Below are positions 34,227-46,795 of a DNA stretch of 64,000 bases, piece after piece (position 1 is the first letter of the stretch; the number at the start of each line of letters is the position of its first letter). Both the position numbers and the translations under genes were made by a program. The notes under the pieces were generated by a model. The model did not search any database. It was given only the letters and a program-made list of their open reading frames with translations, and was not told the origin of the DNA. Source of the DNA: Ulota crispa (Eukaryota; Streptophyta; Bryopsida; Orthotrichales; Orthotrichaceae); NCBI GenBank assembly GCA_963920765.1, contig OY987251.1:9055219-9119218 (forward strand), read 5' to 3'.

Positions 34227-34907
34227 CAAAAACAAATTTTTGAATTGGTTGAGGATATTTATGTGAATGTAGGAAGCTTTGAATTGTTCCACTTTGATCA
34301 ACAAGATGAAAGTTATCAGGATTTTTAGTTAGTTTGCAGGCAGTTGTGGATTCACTACTCTAAAATAAACTATGAAGTCCTTTATTTTACTCAATTTTCA
34401 TTATTTTAGAGAAAAAAAAAACCAAAGGATGTAGATTTTTTATTACAACATTACAACCACAGGGATTGGCAATTTTCATTTCCAAAATTGAATTCTTAAC
34501 AATTTTGTGTTTTGATCATTCTCTGCTTCTTTTTACTTACTAATTTGTTTCCATATGTTATACAATTCCAAATGATTTGAAAGTTTTTTGACATGTGCTG
34601 TACTTAGGAGGAATAAGGAATTTAGTGAAGCACCACCCACATGGCCTTTTTTCCTTAGGAATTTCACCTTCCCAAGGGTAGCTGCCCGATTTTTCACATG
34701 ACGTTTTTGAATATTCAAACCATTCTAACTTCCAATCCACGAGACAAAAAACTTTAAATTTTTTTCCACATCTTCTAAAACTATTCTTCTACAAAATCCT
34801 ATGGTCACATATGCATAAAAATGTTTTGGTTTTCAAATTTGATTGATACTCTAAAAATGGCAGTTTTGAAAAGTTTTTGGTGAAAACTTTGTGTGGACCT
34901 TTAGAGG
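33986..34907. mobile_element. TTAA-flanked piggyBac-like MITE
   Basis: Ends CCCCTAAAGGACCATACCC and GTGGACCTTTAGAGG, TTAA at 33982-33985 and 34908-34911. Homologous over its length to 35529-36504, 44230-46085 and 46796-47707. Contains a tract of 28 T at 34199-34226. No coding capacity. Confidence 0.8.
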
Positions 34908-34911
34908 TTAA

Positions 34912-35528
34912 AGATAATCTCAATTCATAAAACTCAAAGCAAATAAAGTAACTAACATAAAAAATTTAAGAACTAAAAGGTAAAGTGTACACTAGATTTG
35001 ATACACACTAATCTTCTACTTAGTACCAATATTAAGAGAAAATCGCATTTGTACCATCAAATTTGGATTTCCAATTTGACCATATCAATTGTATCTATAC
35101 TAATAATAGATTTGGCTCTTTTTTACAATAACTTTTTCTATCGGTCAAGCAAGCGCTCAATTGCTCAAGTCCTAAATTGAGAGCTCAAGTGAGAACTCAA
35201 GTTTTGAATTGAGAGCTCAAGTCCTGAATTGAGAAATCAAGTGTCCATAGGACACGGGACGTACTAGTTTACTAGAATAATTCTTGCTCAAAGTTTTGTG
35301 TATATGAGGATCAATATTTTGCCAGGTTTTTACTCTAGATCCATGTACTAGCTAGTTATGAATATTGCATATAACATTAAAAGATAGTGTATATAGAATT
35401 GAAAAAAATAATATAAACAATTTTAAAGTATGCAAAAATAATCACATACAAACCCAAGGGAATTAAAATTATGGTCCAACTTCCAAGATGTTATACTCTT
35501 GCATGTGTTCAAAGGGTGTGGTTTTTTA
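34912..35528. other. Spacer with short GAGAGCTCAAG repeats
   Basis: At about 35160-35245 GAGAGCTCAAGT / TGAATTGAGA is repeated four or so times; otherwise nothing recognised. Confidence 0.45.
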
Positions 35529-35798
35529 CCCCTAAAGGACTACGTTGCATTTTTTTGGCAACATAGCAATTTTGGGCAAGTATTTGTGATTGGAGATTTC
35601 CATATTTTAAGTCGACATTCTAACAAAAGGTGGGGACAAGGAATATCTTTCATATACTCTAAGTTTCATGACATTTGAAATTATGAGTAAAACGTTATGG
35701 TTTTATTTGTTTTTTTTTCCTTGGTTGGGCAAGCTGAGTACAATAGAAAAAATTGCTTTTTCCAAAAACAAAAATTTGAAAATGGTCTAGGAATTATA

Positions 35799-35844
<46 letters not shown>

Positions 35845-36504
35845 GAAAGCCTTTGAATCATTCATTTTTCTTAATGAGATGAAATTTATGAAGAATTTTA
35901 GTTTGCTAATAGTTTTAGAATCTCTCCTCTAATATAAAATTTTAGGTCTTATATTTAACTCAATTTTTGACATTTTGGAAAACAAAAAAACCAAAGGATG
36001 TAGGTTGTTTATTACAACATTACAACTGTTGGGATTGCCATTTTTCATTACCATAATTAAATTCTTAACAATTTAGTGTTTTGAATCATTCTCTACTTCT
36101 TTGTACTTACTATTTTTGCAATTCCCATGTCAACTACAATTCTAAATGATTCAAAACTTTTCAAGTATGTACCCAACTTGCCTTGAAGAGTAAAACCAAT
36201 GAGTTACAACCAATTTGGGAAAGGTTTCATACAAATGTGACCTCATGAAATGCAGTTACCCAAGTTTTTGTAAGGACAAAAAACATATTTTGTCAATTCA
36301 ACCTCAAATATCTTAGAATCTACAGGGTGAAAATTTCTGAAAATTTCTAAATTTTTTTCTGCATCTTTTGAAACTAGTGTACTACAAGATCTTATGGTTG
36401 CTTGAATCCAAAAATGTTTTTTTTTCTAAAATTTGATACTCGTACTACTAGAGATGGCAGTTTTGGAGCAGTTTCTGTGAAAACTGGCTTGGTCCCCTAG
36501 GGAT
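35529..36504. mobile_element. TTAA-type piggyBac-like MITE
   Basis: Ends CCCCTAAAGGACTACGTTGC and GGTCCCCTAGGGA; left flank TTTA (diverged), right flank TTAA. Same subfamily and orientation as 33986-34907. It contains a TA microsatellite at about 35803-35840. Confidence 0.75.
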
Positions 36505-36508
36505 TAAA

Positions 36509-37817
36509 CATGTTTGCATGCTTAAGTTTTTAACGTAACTTACCTCTTCCACAACTATTTTTAAATGATGATGCTGAAAATTTCTAAGACCATGTTAAAC
36601 TTTTTTTAAACTTTTTTTTTTTTTTTTTTGAAGACATTGCATAAATGATTACTTTGCCTACTCTTCAGCAACTATTTAAAATGTTGACTTGATTATTTTC
36701 TTTTATAAATCAATTGACAAAATAAAATAAAAAATCACTACTACATTGTTGTTTTAATTGCTTGGCATATGGAAATCTTTGTAAGTTTTTTGACTTCTGA
36801 TGGAACTCAATTTGATTTAGGATTTTTGTATCAATAAATGCAATAATAATGTGTTTATTTTAACTTTTCAAAATCAACAATTTTGTTAGTGTAATGGATC
36901 TATAATTCGCAAGAAAAAATTGCCTACACAAAAATGAAGAAGAAGTTTTGATCTTCAACAAACAAAAATTACAATATGTACTCACATATTATTTGACCAT
37001 TAAGATCTCAAGTATAATACTTTTATAAATTATCACAGTATTTCATATTAGTTTTTAGAAACAAAATTCTAGTGCCAAAAGATCTCTAAAAAATCTGAGG
37101 GATTTACTTGTCCTATGTCGGACTACTCTAAAGATGAAAACGTAAGACCTTTTCAACCTTGCATGAGGTATCTCTAGGCAAAAATATGTCATAAAATTAT
37201 CAAAAATATAGAATCCACGCCAATTACCCATCTGACACTATTTGGCAAAAAAAAAAAAGAAAGAAAGAAAGAAACAAGAAGAAGTCTATACAATCATCGT
37301 CTTCAACAATTTGTAATAAGGTGGACCTTATAGTTCATTTCTGAAGTACAAAACTAGCATATTACAAGCGGGGGCACTTGGCAAAAAAGTACCTTAGAAT
37401 TTTAATTTGTAAATCAGAACATATTGTTAGATGAGATCAAACGCGCTTTTAAAAAAAAACAAAGTTTGTTGAGATAAATGTAAATAAAAGTAGTATTATG
37501 TTTTATTCCCAAAAAAATGACCTTTTCGATTTCAACTTTTTAACCTTATTTTTAAGCAAGGAATTTTTTATGGTTTGCCTATGTACACCCACTATTCCTA
37601 CACGATTCCAAAATCCTAACAAAAGCAAGATTAAAATGGTTACATCATTTCAGATGTTACATCCATAAGAATAAATGTATGGATCTTATTTACATTCATC
37701 CATTGCTCAAGTTTAAATATTTACTTCGTTAAGGATTGGCAGTTGAAGCTTCACTTGTGGGCGTCTTTGCTATTTGCTTCAAATAGATTGTTTATTTTTA
37801 CTAAACGTTGTTTCCTC
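36509..37817. other. Intergenic DNA, nothing recognised
   Basis: AT-rich; an A-rich/GAAA run at 37246-37276. No gene. Confidence 0.35.
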
Positions 37818-39190
37818 AACAGTTGAGGGAAAATATGAACCCCCAACAAGGCCCTTAAGAATTGACATCCTTAACATTTATTGAGCCTAGGTCGGGTACA
37901 TTAGAAAGTGTGGGAAGTAGCTCTATCTCGTATGGCTTTCTTACTATACATCACAAAAATCATGGATAGAAAATGGTAATTTAGTTCTTGTATGAAGGAC
38001 CTTATGCACATGCACAATCTAAAACAATACAAAAAAGGCATTGCATTGATAGAATATGTAAGTGAACTCATTAGTCATTTTCCAAGTACTTCATTCATGT
38101 ATACAAATAGAGCAAAATAGAACTTATGGTTGTATTGTACCCACACCTTTGTCCTATTGAGATGGCACATCAACATTATTTTCATGATTGCATTGAACTC
38201 AAAGGGTGAACAAATAGGAGATTAGTGATTTGTTTGTTGCAGTAAATACAGTCGAGTACCGGCCCTTTACAAACTGCCAATTTGAGCCAGTTTGTTTTCT
38301 TATTAAAACATGGACTCTAATTGGTCCATTTTGGTAGGAAAAAATATCATTGCATCCTTATGCAATATAAAGCAAGTACACCAAATTTTAGTTCCTAAAA
38401 ATCAAAACTCCATTTTTGGTGTATTGTTTTGTAAGAAATTCATGGTTTTTCATGATAATTTATTGAAGAATATTGGTGATGAATTTTTGAGATTTTATTC
38501 CATGGATATGTAGGAAACATCCATACACACATCTTCCATGCTAAAAAGAGCCCCCTTAAGTAATAAAACTTTGAGTTACAAAAGATTCAATGAAACTTGT
38601 GATGGGCCCAAATTTTGTAAAATACATATTTTTGTTTTATAACTAGCTTTTTGTCAAGTAAACAAAATATCATGTTTAGAGATACAAACTTACTTACAAT
38701 ATTTGAGTCAAACAACATAATTTGATTTTCATAGAAAAGTATGTACTTTACAAAATTTGGGCCCATCACAAGTTTCATTGAATCTTTTGTAACTCAAAGT
38801 TTTATTACTTAAGGGGGCTCTTTTTAGCATGGAAGATGTGAGTATGGATGTTTCCTACATATCCATGGAATAAAATCTCAAAAATTCATCACCAATATTC
38901 TTCAATAAATTATCATGAAAAACCATGAATTTCTTACAAAACAATACACCAAAAATGGAGTTTTGATTTTTAGGAACTAAAATTTGGTGTACTTGCTTTA
39001 TATTGCATAAGGATGCAATGATATTTTTTCCTACCAAAATGGACCAATTAGAGTCCATGTTTTAATAAGAAAACAAACTGGCTCAAATTGGCAGTTTGTA
39101 AAGGGCCGATACCCAACTGTACATGTCTTGTGGTCCTTTTTGAGACTTCTTAAGGGCCTTCTAGAGGGTTCAAAATTTTGGCCAAAGAAT
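37818..39190. mobile_element. Repeat family V, copy 2, interrupted by a foldback element
   Basis: Inverted relative to copies at 23878-24312 and 49536-51430. Ends GAACCCCCAACAAGGCCCTT and AAGGGCCTTCTAGAGGGTTC are inverted repeats. Without the 38249-39119 insertion it is about 490 bp. No coding capacity. Confidence 0.75.
38249..39119. mobile_element. Foldback family K, intact copy with arms of about 385 bp
   Basis: Starts CAGTCGAGTACCGGCCCTTT and ends AAAGGGCCGATACCCAACTG, flanked by TA (38247-38248, 39120-39121). The two arms are almost identical inverse complements for about 385 bp, around a loop of about 100 bp (38635-38735). As a result the same 67-residue frame appears on both strands. 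The TA target and CAGT terminus point to the Tc1/mariner/pogo group. No transposase. Confidence 0.85.
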
Positions 39191-39467
39191 CTGAGTTAGC
39201 AACTAAACATGGTTTCCCATCTTCAACCCTATTCGGTTATTGTTGATTCTAGTTGGCAATTGAAAGAGGGTTTCAACTTTCAAGTTCCCTTAGTATGAGC
39301 TTTTTGGACATTGTATGAGTGAACCATCAAATTTTTCAAGGTGCAAATATTGAGATGTACCCAAGACCAACCTCAGGTCTTAGTGTTCGAAATCTTACAT
39401 CTTAGGCAAGAATGTGTTAAAATTCACTTTGCCAGTAGGTCGCAGTTCGGGTCGACACCTTTATGTT
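39191..39467. other. Short intergenic segment
   Basis: Nothing recognised. Confidence 0.3.
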
Positions 39468-39787
39468 AAGGGAAATATTTATGATAGGCCTGAAATTTGC
39501 CATATTTATATAGATACACCTGGGTTTTCAGAAATTGCACTAATATCCTTGGACCATCATTTTTAGGCATTTGTTTTGTTGTGCACGCTATTTCCTTCAT
39601 GACTAATGTTAAAGCAAAGAGTGCAATGGAACAAAAAAGAACCAACGTGCGCACAAGGGCAAAAGAAGTGCACAATAGAACAAAGGCTTGAAAATTATAG
39701 TCCAAGGATATTTGTGCAGTTTCTGAAAAAGCAGAGATGTCTATACAAATATGGCAAACTTCAAGGCTATCCATAAAATTTTCCCTT
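39468..39787. mobile_element. MITE family D, copy 1
   Basis: Inverted ends AAGGGAAATATTTATGATAG and CTATCCATAAAATTTTCCCT, with inner arms also inverted (TTGGACCATC, TTTCAGAAA). Homologous to 61992-62291. TSD not evident here. Confidence 0.65.
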
Positions 39788-40093
39788 TTGTTAATAACCC
39801 CATTCTGAGTTTGAGAGCTTTAGAGTTGTGAGACCTTACCTTCATGTCTGATATTCTCAAACTTTGTGGACATGACTAGAGCTCGAGCCACACGTAGCAA
39901 CTCATTCAAACGTAACGGACCAAGAGCTACAGTCAAACAATCTCACTGGGAGAAACGTTGACGAATACTCACAGACTGCTGACGAGGACTCAAGCGGGGT
40001 TGTCAAGGTGCTTGACTTCAATGGCGACACTCTCAGTCTCTTCACTTTCTTTTCTAGGGTGATTTGAAACCCAAAATATTAGCCCCTGGATTA
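39788..40093. other. Intergenic segment, nothing recognised
   Basis: Slightly less AT-rich than its neighbours, no gene assigned. Confidence 0.3.
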
Positions 40094-40506
40094 AGGTAGA
40101 AGCACCTAAATGTGACACTTTGGTTAATCAATTCACTAGGAGTGTGCATCAAGATTTTGAAATTGTAGAAGGGTTAGAAAATTAGCAAAGAGTGTTGAAA
40201 ATTTGTTTTTGGAATATTTTGAGATTGTATGAATAAACTACAAATTGTTGAAGGTAACTCCCTAGAATTATCTATTGTGAACACTAGACCCTCATTGAAG
40301 TGGTTGTATTGACATGAAAAAATGATCACATAAAGACCATGTAACATGCAATCCTACATGGCCACCTACACAATTTGTGTTCCTATGCTCAATCATGACG
40401 ACAGGTTGAGTTAACCTCCATGTCCAATTTGGGTGTGTTGTGCTTGATTAAGCATGATATATAGGGGTCCATAAATGAATCGTGTCCAATTAAGGTGCAC
40501 CTACTT
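40094..40506. mobile_element. Stowaway-like MITE, family B copy 2 (inverted)
   Basis: Ends AGGTAGAAGCACCTAAATGT and AATTAAGGTGCACCTACT, TA flanks at 40092-40093 and 40507-40508. Inverse of 4661-5054, sharing GGGTCTAGTGTTCACAATAG and CCAAAAACAAATTTTC. Confidence 0.75.
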
Positions 40507-40634
40507 TAGAGAATTTGAAATCACTTACTTTTTGATTAGACCTACGGAGCAAGCCCTAAAATGGAGCACCTCCTGAAATGTACTCTATCTATTCTATTTG
40601 TATGTGTCGTTTTTCATAACCCTTCAACAATGTA

Positions 40635-42766
40635 TAGTCAGGTCCATTAATCTTACAAACTACTTTTTTGAAACATTTAGATTTTTTGATGAAACATGGA
40701 GTACAATTGGTATACTTTTGTCCAAAACTTTATCATTGCAATCTCATTTAATCCCAATCAAGCATACCAGATATCAATCCCAAAAAAGCAAAAATTCATT
40801 TGTGGTGAAATTTTAAAGCAAAATTCCATGGTTTTACATGGTATTTCATTAAAAATAAATGGAGATGAATTTTTGAGATTTGATTTCATGGGTATAAAGG
40901 AAACATCCATATGCATATGGGTAGTTGCAAGAAACCCTTCACGGTGTTGTGATGTAAAGCACGGCATGTAGTAAATATGTGAAATTTGATTAAATTATAA
41001 TTTGTGTGAGGTGTTGTATTCTTTTCACTTTACTTGCGGTTTACCCTTAATTAACAAGGTTTTACCGGATAAGGTTTTAATGAGGCAATAAACTTTTAGA
41101 AGTGTTAATTAACTAGAGTTTATTTTAGAAAAATAATTCGAGAACCAATAGTAAAGAAGGACTTTTACTTTATATCTTCTCTCTTTAGTATATAGATGAA
41201 ACCATATATGGAAGAGGGTGTTTTGTCTTGTCTTCTTTCTGACCAATTCTTGTTTGATATTTGATATATGATTATGTTCCTTGAAACCAAATTTTATTTT
41301 CTATACCTTGATATATATTTCATTTTGTTTTATTCTCTTATGTTTTGATCATCTTGGAGTGTTATTTTGAGAGAGATTATGTGCATACTCTTCTTCATTT
41401 GATTTTGTGAGACAATCACAGCCATGTACCTTGCGTGTTTCCAAAGCGCGCTCCTCTTTACTCGACAACAGTTTTGTCTCAGACACCCTTAAAATTGGCA
41501 AGACTAGGTAGTATTATGAGTTTTTGATTTTTTTTTCAAATAAATAAAATAAAATATGGAAAGTTTGTGAAATACTTAAAATAGCATACTTGTGAAAATT
41601 CAGACCTAGAAAAAATTAATTCTAAAAGTTAAGCACAAAAATAGAGGGACAAAAATTACCAACAAAAAGACAATTTTCTTTTTGCTTTTTAGAAAGTAGT
41701 AAAAAAATTCAAAAAAAAAAAGGCCATTTGTTTATCTCTTTGAGTAGCTTCACCTAATGCACATGTTTTTGGAGGAAGTTTTTTTTATTTCACTAGTGCA
41801 AGGAGAATGGATGCCCAATTTGAGACAATGTGCATGTCATGAGATTTAGAATTTTGTGAAACCCTTCTACATATCCATGTAATGCCTTGTGATGAACATG
41901 TTCCTTGATTTGTGGCATGAGATTTGTTTTTTTGAACCCAAAATAGTACTAAAAACCCCCAAAACGGCCAAGGTAGACACCTATTTGGGAGCTGTTTAAA
42001 AATAGTAAAGCAATTTTAAAAAAACAAAAAAAATCATGGAACGTCTATAACTTAGAAGTAAACATTATTTTGAAATTCCAAGTCAAATGACTTGGTACGC
42101 AAAAGATAGGAGCTAAAAACCACCCACAGGAGGTGAAGGGGACAAAAAATAGTACAAGTGTTTCTTGCAATCACCCACATCTTCCATGCTAAAAAATACC
42201 CTCTTAAGTAACAAAAATTTGATCAATACAAGATTCAATGAAACTTGGGATAGGCCCAAATTTTGGATTTTTATTTTATTTTATGAAAACCAAAATTTGT
42301 TGATTGACTCAAATATTGTGACTAATTTTGTATCTTTGAACATGATATCTTGTTTACTTGTTGAAAAACTAGTTAAAAAATAAAGATATGTATTTTACAA
42401 GATTTGGGCCTATCACAAGTTTCATTGAATCTTGTATTGATCAAATTTTTGTTACTTAAGAGGGTATGTTTTAGCATGGAAAATGTGTATATGGATGTTT
42501 CCTTCACACCCATGAAATCAAATCTCAAAAATTCATCACCAATTGCTTTTAATGAAATACCATGTAAAACCATGGAATTTTGCTTTAAAATTTCACCACA
42601 AATGAATTTTTGCTTTTTTGAAATTGATATTTGGTATGCTTGTTTGGGTTTACATGAGAATGCAATGATAAATTTTTGAACAAAAATATACCAATTGTAC
42701 TCCACATTTCATCAAAAAATCTGAATGCCTCAAAAAGGGAGTTTGTAAGATTAATAGACCCTACTG
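40635..42766. mobile_element. Foldback family K, copy interrupted by a family M element
   Basis: Ends TAGTCAGGTCCATTAATCTT and AAGATTAATAGACCCTACTG, TA at 40633-40634 and 42767-42768. Removing the nested 40919-42176 element and its 4-bp TSD leaves about 870 bp, the same as the intact copy (871 bp). Arms are long inverted repeats (40660-40918 against 42430-42745). Confidence 0.8.
40919..42176. mobile_element. Family M DNA transposon, non-autonomous, 4-bp TSD
   Basis: Inverted ends GGGTAGTTGCAAGAAAC and GTTTCTTGCAATCACCC. Flanks ATAT and ACAT; other family K copies have a single ACAT there. Homologous to 59424-60151, whose TSD is a perfect AGGT. No transposase frame. A 4-bp non-TTAA TSD would suit groups such as Sola or Ginger; the family is not otherwise identified. 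Confidence 0.75.
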
Positions 42767-42769
42767 TAC

Positions 42770-43010
42770 ATGCAATATACATTTGAGGAGGTACTCCATT
42801 TTAGAGCCCTATGGATTTTCCACTTCAAAATTTCATAACTAATTCTGCAACATTTCAAAAACTATGAAACAACTTGGGTTAGACGCCAATTCCTCTTACC
42901 TTTCAAGGAAAATTTGCTGAAAATATTTCAAGAAGTCTCACCTCCCCAAAATCCAGTTCAGCCCTTATATGCTCTATTTGCTCTATTTATGAGCCTCGTA
43001 CCTTGAGGTC
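42770..43010. repeat. Repeat family L, copy 2 (inverted)
   Basis: Matches 15105-15350 in inverse orientation, for example CCTATGGATTTTCCACTTC and CTCACCTCCCCAAAATCCAG. A family K element lies directly beside it. Confidence 0.55.
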
Positions 43011-43433
43011 ATCTTACATGTAAAAGCTTTGGAAACAGCGGAAAGAGGGCCCTATTAAGTGAGCAGTTCTCATGACAACCTCCAAAAGGAGCGTGCGGCT
43101 CTTATGTGCAATTAGCTCTAGAGCTGTCAAGGACCACGCAAACGTTGATTGTAGGAGAGATGGAAGAGTTGCAAAAGGATCCGTCAAGAAATTAGTTGCA
43201 TTTATCAATCATAGCAATAGTCGTCATCTTTTTAGGTTTTGCAAGTCGTTTTTGAGTGCCAGTCAAGATTGCTCCTATGATGAGGTTGTGAGTTCCTTGT
43301 TTGGCTTTGTGGCAAATTGGGGACTATTTTCCTATTACGCTTGCACCCTTCTTTAGTGTACTGTTATTGTACCCTAATTCTAGCCAAATTGAGGACACCC
43401 TAAACTTGAGCAATTTTTCATGTTGTTCAACCT
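43011..43433. other. Intergenic segment with an unconvincing 94-codon frame
   Basis: The frame at 43072-43356 (+) begins MTTSKRSVRLLCAISSRAV and is Ser/Arg/Lys-rich at the start. No family, splice context or repeat relation was recognised. I leave it as unassigned. Confidence 0.25.
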
Positions 43434-43435
43434 TA

Positions 43436-43749
43436 AGGTAGGAGCACCCATAAACATCACATTAAGGGTTCTGAACATGATGACTATTAACAAACAACTA
43501 GCAAATTATAGGATGCTATTAGGAATAGAAAAAAAATGAGTTTATACATTTGAATGTATTATTTGGATATTTTGAGAATAAGTTGTGAATTTTTAAAGAG
43601 CAAACTGCCGTTGCACCCATAACCACTTTCAACATTTTATGTTCACATGTTATACATCCTTATAATTGCATCTATTCATTTCCACAAATTTTCCAAGATT
43701 CCAGAGGTGACAGTTATGAAAACATTGACACTTATGGGTGCTCCTACCT
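43436..43749. mobile_element. Stowaway-like MITE, family A copy 2
   Basis: Ends AGGTAGGAGCACCCATAAAC and TTATGGGTGCTCCTACCT, TA on both sides (43434-43435, 43750-43751). Inverted relative to copies 1, 3 and 4. Confidence 0.85.
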
Positions 43750-43751
43750 TA

Positions 43752-44229
43752 CTGACTTACCTACTCTAAAAGATTCATAAGCCATCTTTTGCTAAATAAA
43801 CCTAAACTTCAAATTTAACACTGGGGTACTCACGTTCATTTATCCCTTCATTTGTGATTGACATGTGGACACCATTGTCATATTCTTCTTAGAATTGCCC
43901 AAAGGACTACAAATAAATCTTCCAATAGTTGAATGGGATAGGGGCCTAGTGTAGATTGCAGTGTCCTAAATTTTTATTTCGAAAACACAAATGTCTGTAA
44001 TACAAGTGAAGGGATAGCAGCTATAACAATTTTAAAAGTTCAAGTTTGATGGAAGTAGCCACATTTGAGAACATTTTGAAAACACTGCAACTACATTTCA
44101 GTGGTCCCAAACGTGATTTTCATATGCAGCTCAGATTGCTCTAAACAAACATAGCTATATGTGCTAAATTCTAAAATCTAACAATTGGGTTTTCTCAGGT
44201 TTTGTAGAAATAAGAAAAAATTGAGATAA
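43752..44229. other. Intergenic DNA
   Basis: No gene. Part (about 43880-43990) resembles the diverged repeat at 31560-31750. Confidence 0.35.
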
Positions 44230-46085
44230 CCTCCTAAAGGGCCAAGTTGCATTTTCACCAAAACCTCTCTAATATTGTCATTTTTAGAGCATCAACTATA
44301 TTTGAAAATAAAAACATTTTAATGCATATTTGACCACAAGATTTTGTAGTAGAATGATTTAGAAGATGTGGAATTTTTTTCAGAATTTTCTGTTGCATAA
44401 TTTGGAAGATAGAATAGTTTGAATATTTCAAAACATTTTTTGGGTCTTGTGAAAAACTGAGCAGATACTCTTCAAAAGGTGAAATTCCTAAGGGAAAAAG
44501 GCTCTGTGGGTGGTGCTTCTCTAGATTCCTTATTCCACCTAAGTAAGGTACATGTTAAAAAAGTTTCAAATCATTTGAAATTATAAAACACATGAGAAAA
44601 TAACAGTACGTAAATAGAAGTAGAGAATGATTTAAACACAAAATTGTTAAGAATTTCATTGTGGAAATGAAAATTGCCAATTCCAATAGTTTTAATGTTG
44701 TAATAAACAATTTGTGTCCTTTGGGGGGGTTTTTTTTTTTTCTAAAAAATTGAAAATTGAGTAAAATAAAAAACTTTAAAGCAAGCTTCAAAGTTTATTT
44801 TAGAGTAGAGAATCCATAATTGCCTGTAAACAAAAACTCCTCATAAATTTCATCTTGTTGATAAAAATGAAATAATATAAAGTCTTCCACATTTACGTAA
44901 AACTCTTGAACCAATTTCAATATTTTATTTTCAACAAAAGAGATTTTTTAAAATCTGCTCAAGCTGCCCACCAAGTGAAAAATACAACGTATTAGGCCAT
45001 ATCTTCTTTTTAATACTTCCAAAATGTCATGGAATTTAGTGCATATGATAGATAAACCTTATTCTCACATTCTATTAAAAGTTTAAAATATGAAAATTTC
45101 TAATCACAAGTACTTGCCCAAAATTGCTATGTTGCTTTAACCCCTAAGGGACCATTGTCAGGGGACATGTTGGACTTTGGGAATGTACCTATGGCTAAAC
45201 TACTTTGTGTGATTTTCTAAAACTTTTATTGAAGGTGGGGAATTCCAAGACCTATGCAACCTAATTTTTTCTTCATTTTGAAATTTGATGAAGAAGTTAT
45301 GCAAGAATTTTTGCAACCCAAGGGAAGGAGGGCAATCTAGGCAACCCAAAAATTTCTTTAAAAGTTACACTTTTTTAAAATAAAAATTTGAAATTGTTTC
45401 TTTAGATTTTTTTTATACGTGAGGAGCTTTTAATCATTCAATTCCAATCAATGACATGAAAGTTATGAGGATTTTTTGTTTGAGGGCAGTTATGGATTCT
45501 CTACTCCGAAATAAACTTTAAATTCTTTTATTTTACTCAATTTTCAATAATTTGGAAAAAAAACACAACCGAAGGATGTAAAGTATTTATTGCAACATTA
45601 CAACTGTTGGGATTTTCATTTTTCAATTCTATAATTAAAGTCTTAACAATTTAGTGTTTTGAGTCACTCTCTACTTCTTTTTACTTACTATTTTTTTCCC
45701 ATGTGTTGTATAGTTCCAATTGATTTGAAAATTCTCCCACACATACGTAACTTGATCTCCTACATGGAAAAAATAAAGTACAACTTTGGGTAGAGCAATA
45801 TTTTTCATGTAAGAGTGGTCAAAAGCTTTTGAAATTTTTAAGCAGCATGGAAAATTATTATTTTTTCACTTTAGATATAAATATCTCACTCCTCTCCATC
45901 TTGAATGAATTGATTTTTGTCCTACGAGTACTTCTTCTAGTCTAGGGCAAGATCCTCTGGTTAAATTTCCCAAAAACAAAACACAAAACCACTAAACCTC
46001 CTAGAAGTAACAGTTTTTAGCAATTTTCACAAAATTAAAAGCTTGGTCCTTTAGGGGTTAAATATGGGGCTCGATCCTTTAGGGG
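44230..46085. mobile_element. TTAA-type piggyBac-like MITE split by another of its kind
   Basis: The left part 44230-45136 matches 46796-47680. Its missing right terminus (GGGGCTCGATCCTTTAGGGG, then TTAA) is found at 46066-46089, after the nested element 45141-46057. Left flank ATAA is diverged from TTAA. Confidence 0.75.
45141..46057. mobile_element. TTAA-flanked piggyBac-like MITE nested in a related one
   Basis: Ends CCCCTAAGGGACCATTGTC and TTGGTCCTTTAGGGG, TTAA at 45137-45140 and 46058-46061. Related to 25470-26395 and 62952-63669. Inserted into the right terminus of the older element. Confidence 0.8.
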
Positions 46086-46089
46086 TTAA

Positions 46090-46795
46090 GACATTGGGGT
46101 CTCTATATAACTAAGATAGACATACTCAATTCTGATCATGCGACTTGCGCAAATGTCAGAAAAGATAAGGTATTTGTGAGGCGCATAGATTTCAGGATTA
46201 AAATGACCGCCGTGGGTACATTTGCGCGGCATTAGTTGCATGGTGGGAATTGGGTCTGCCTACCGTAGGCACACCGCCAGATGAAGGATTGAAGAGTAGC
46301 CTCCGGGGTGCATCATGAGCATCCTGTAGTAATGAACATGATTGCTGGAACTCCAGAAGTGCAAATTTGTCCAGCGGGTTTTCACTCAGACCACTTTAAG
46401 GGTATTATCCCAGAATGCACATGATTATATGGAGTTTGAGAACTGGCAATCCAATAATGTTTTTATGCAAAAGTGACATTAAAGGAGTTACTTTGCAGTG
46501 CTTGCACTAGATGCCCAGATGCTGGTATTGGCTTGTCGTTTATGACATATATTTGGAATCTTATATTTTTTTAATGAAAAACGGAACCCATCTGCTTGGA
46601 GTAGTAGGAAGATTCTCTATATCTTGATTTTAGTACTTGGATACCTAAGAAACGGCACAGTGGGCACATGTTCTATTTGGTTATTGTTTTTAATTTAAAA
46701 ATTGAAAACACAAATACTGAAATTTAAAACCAGAACACAATCAAGGAAAAGGTCACCCTTCACCTCATATTTCCCTCGAGATATATATAACTTAA
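46090..46795. other. Intergenic DNA, nothing recognised
   Basis: About 46130-46420 is less AT-rich than its surroundings, but no frame, splice site pair or family was recognised. Confidence 0.3.

Noticed and set aside
38310-39058. Identical 67-codon frames on opposite strands
   Set aside because: They are the two arms of a palindromic foldback element, not two genes.
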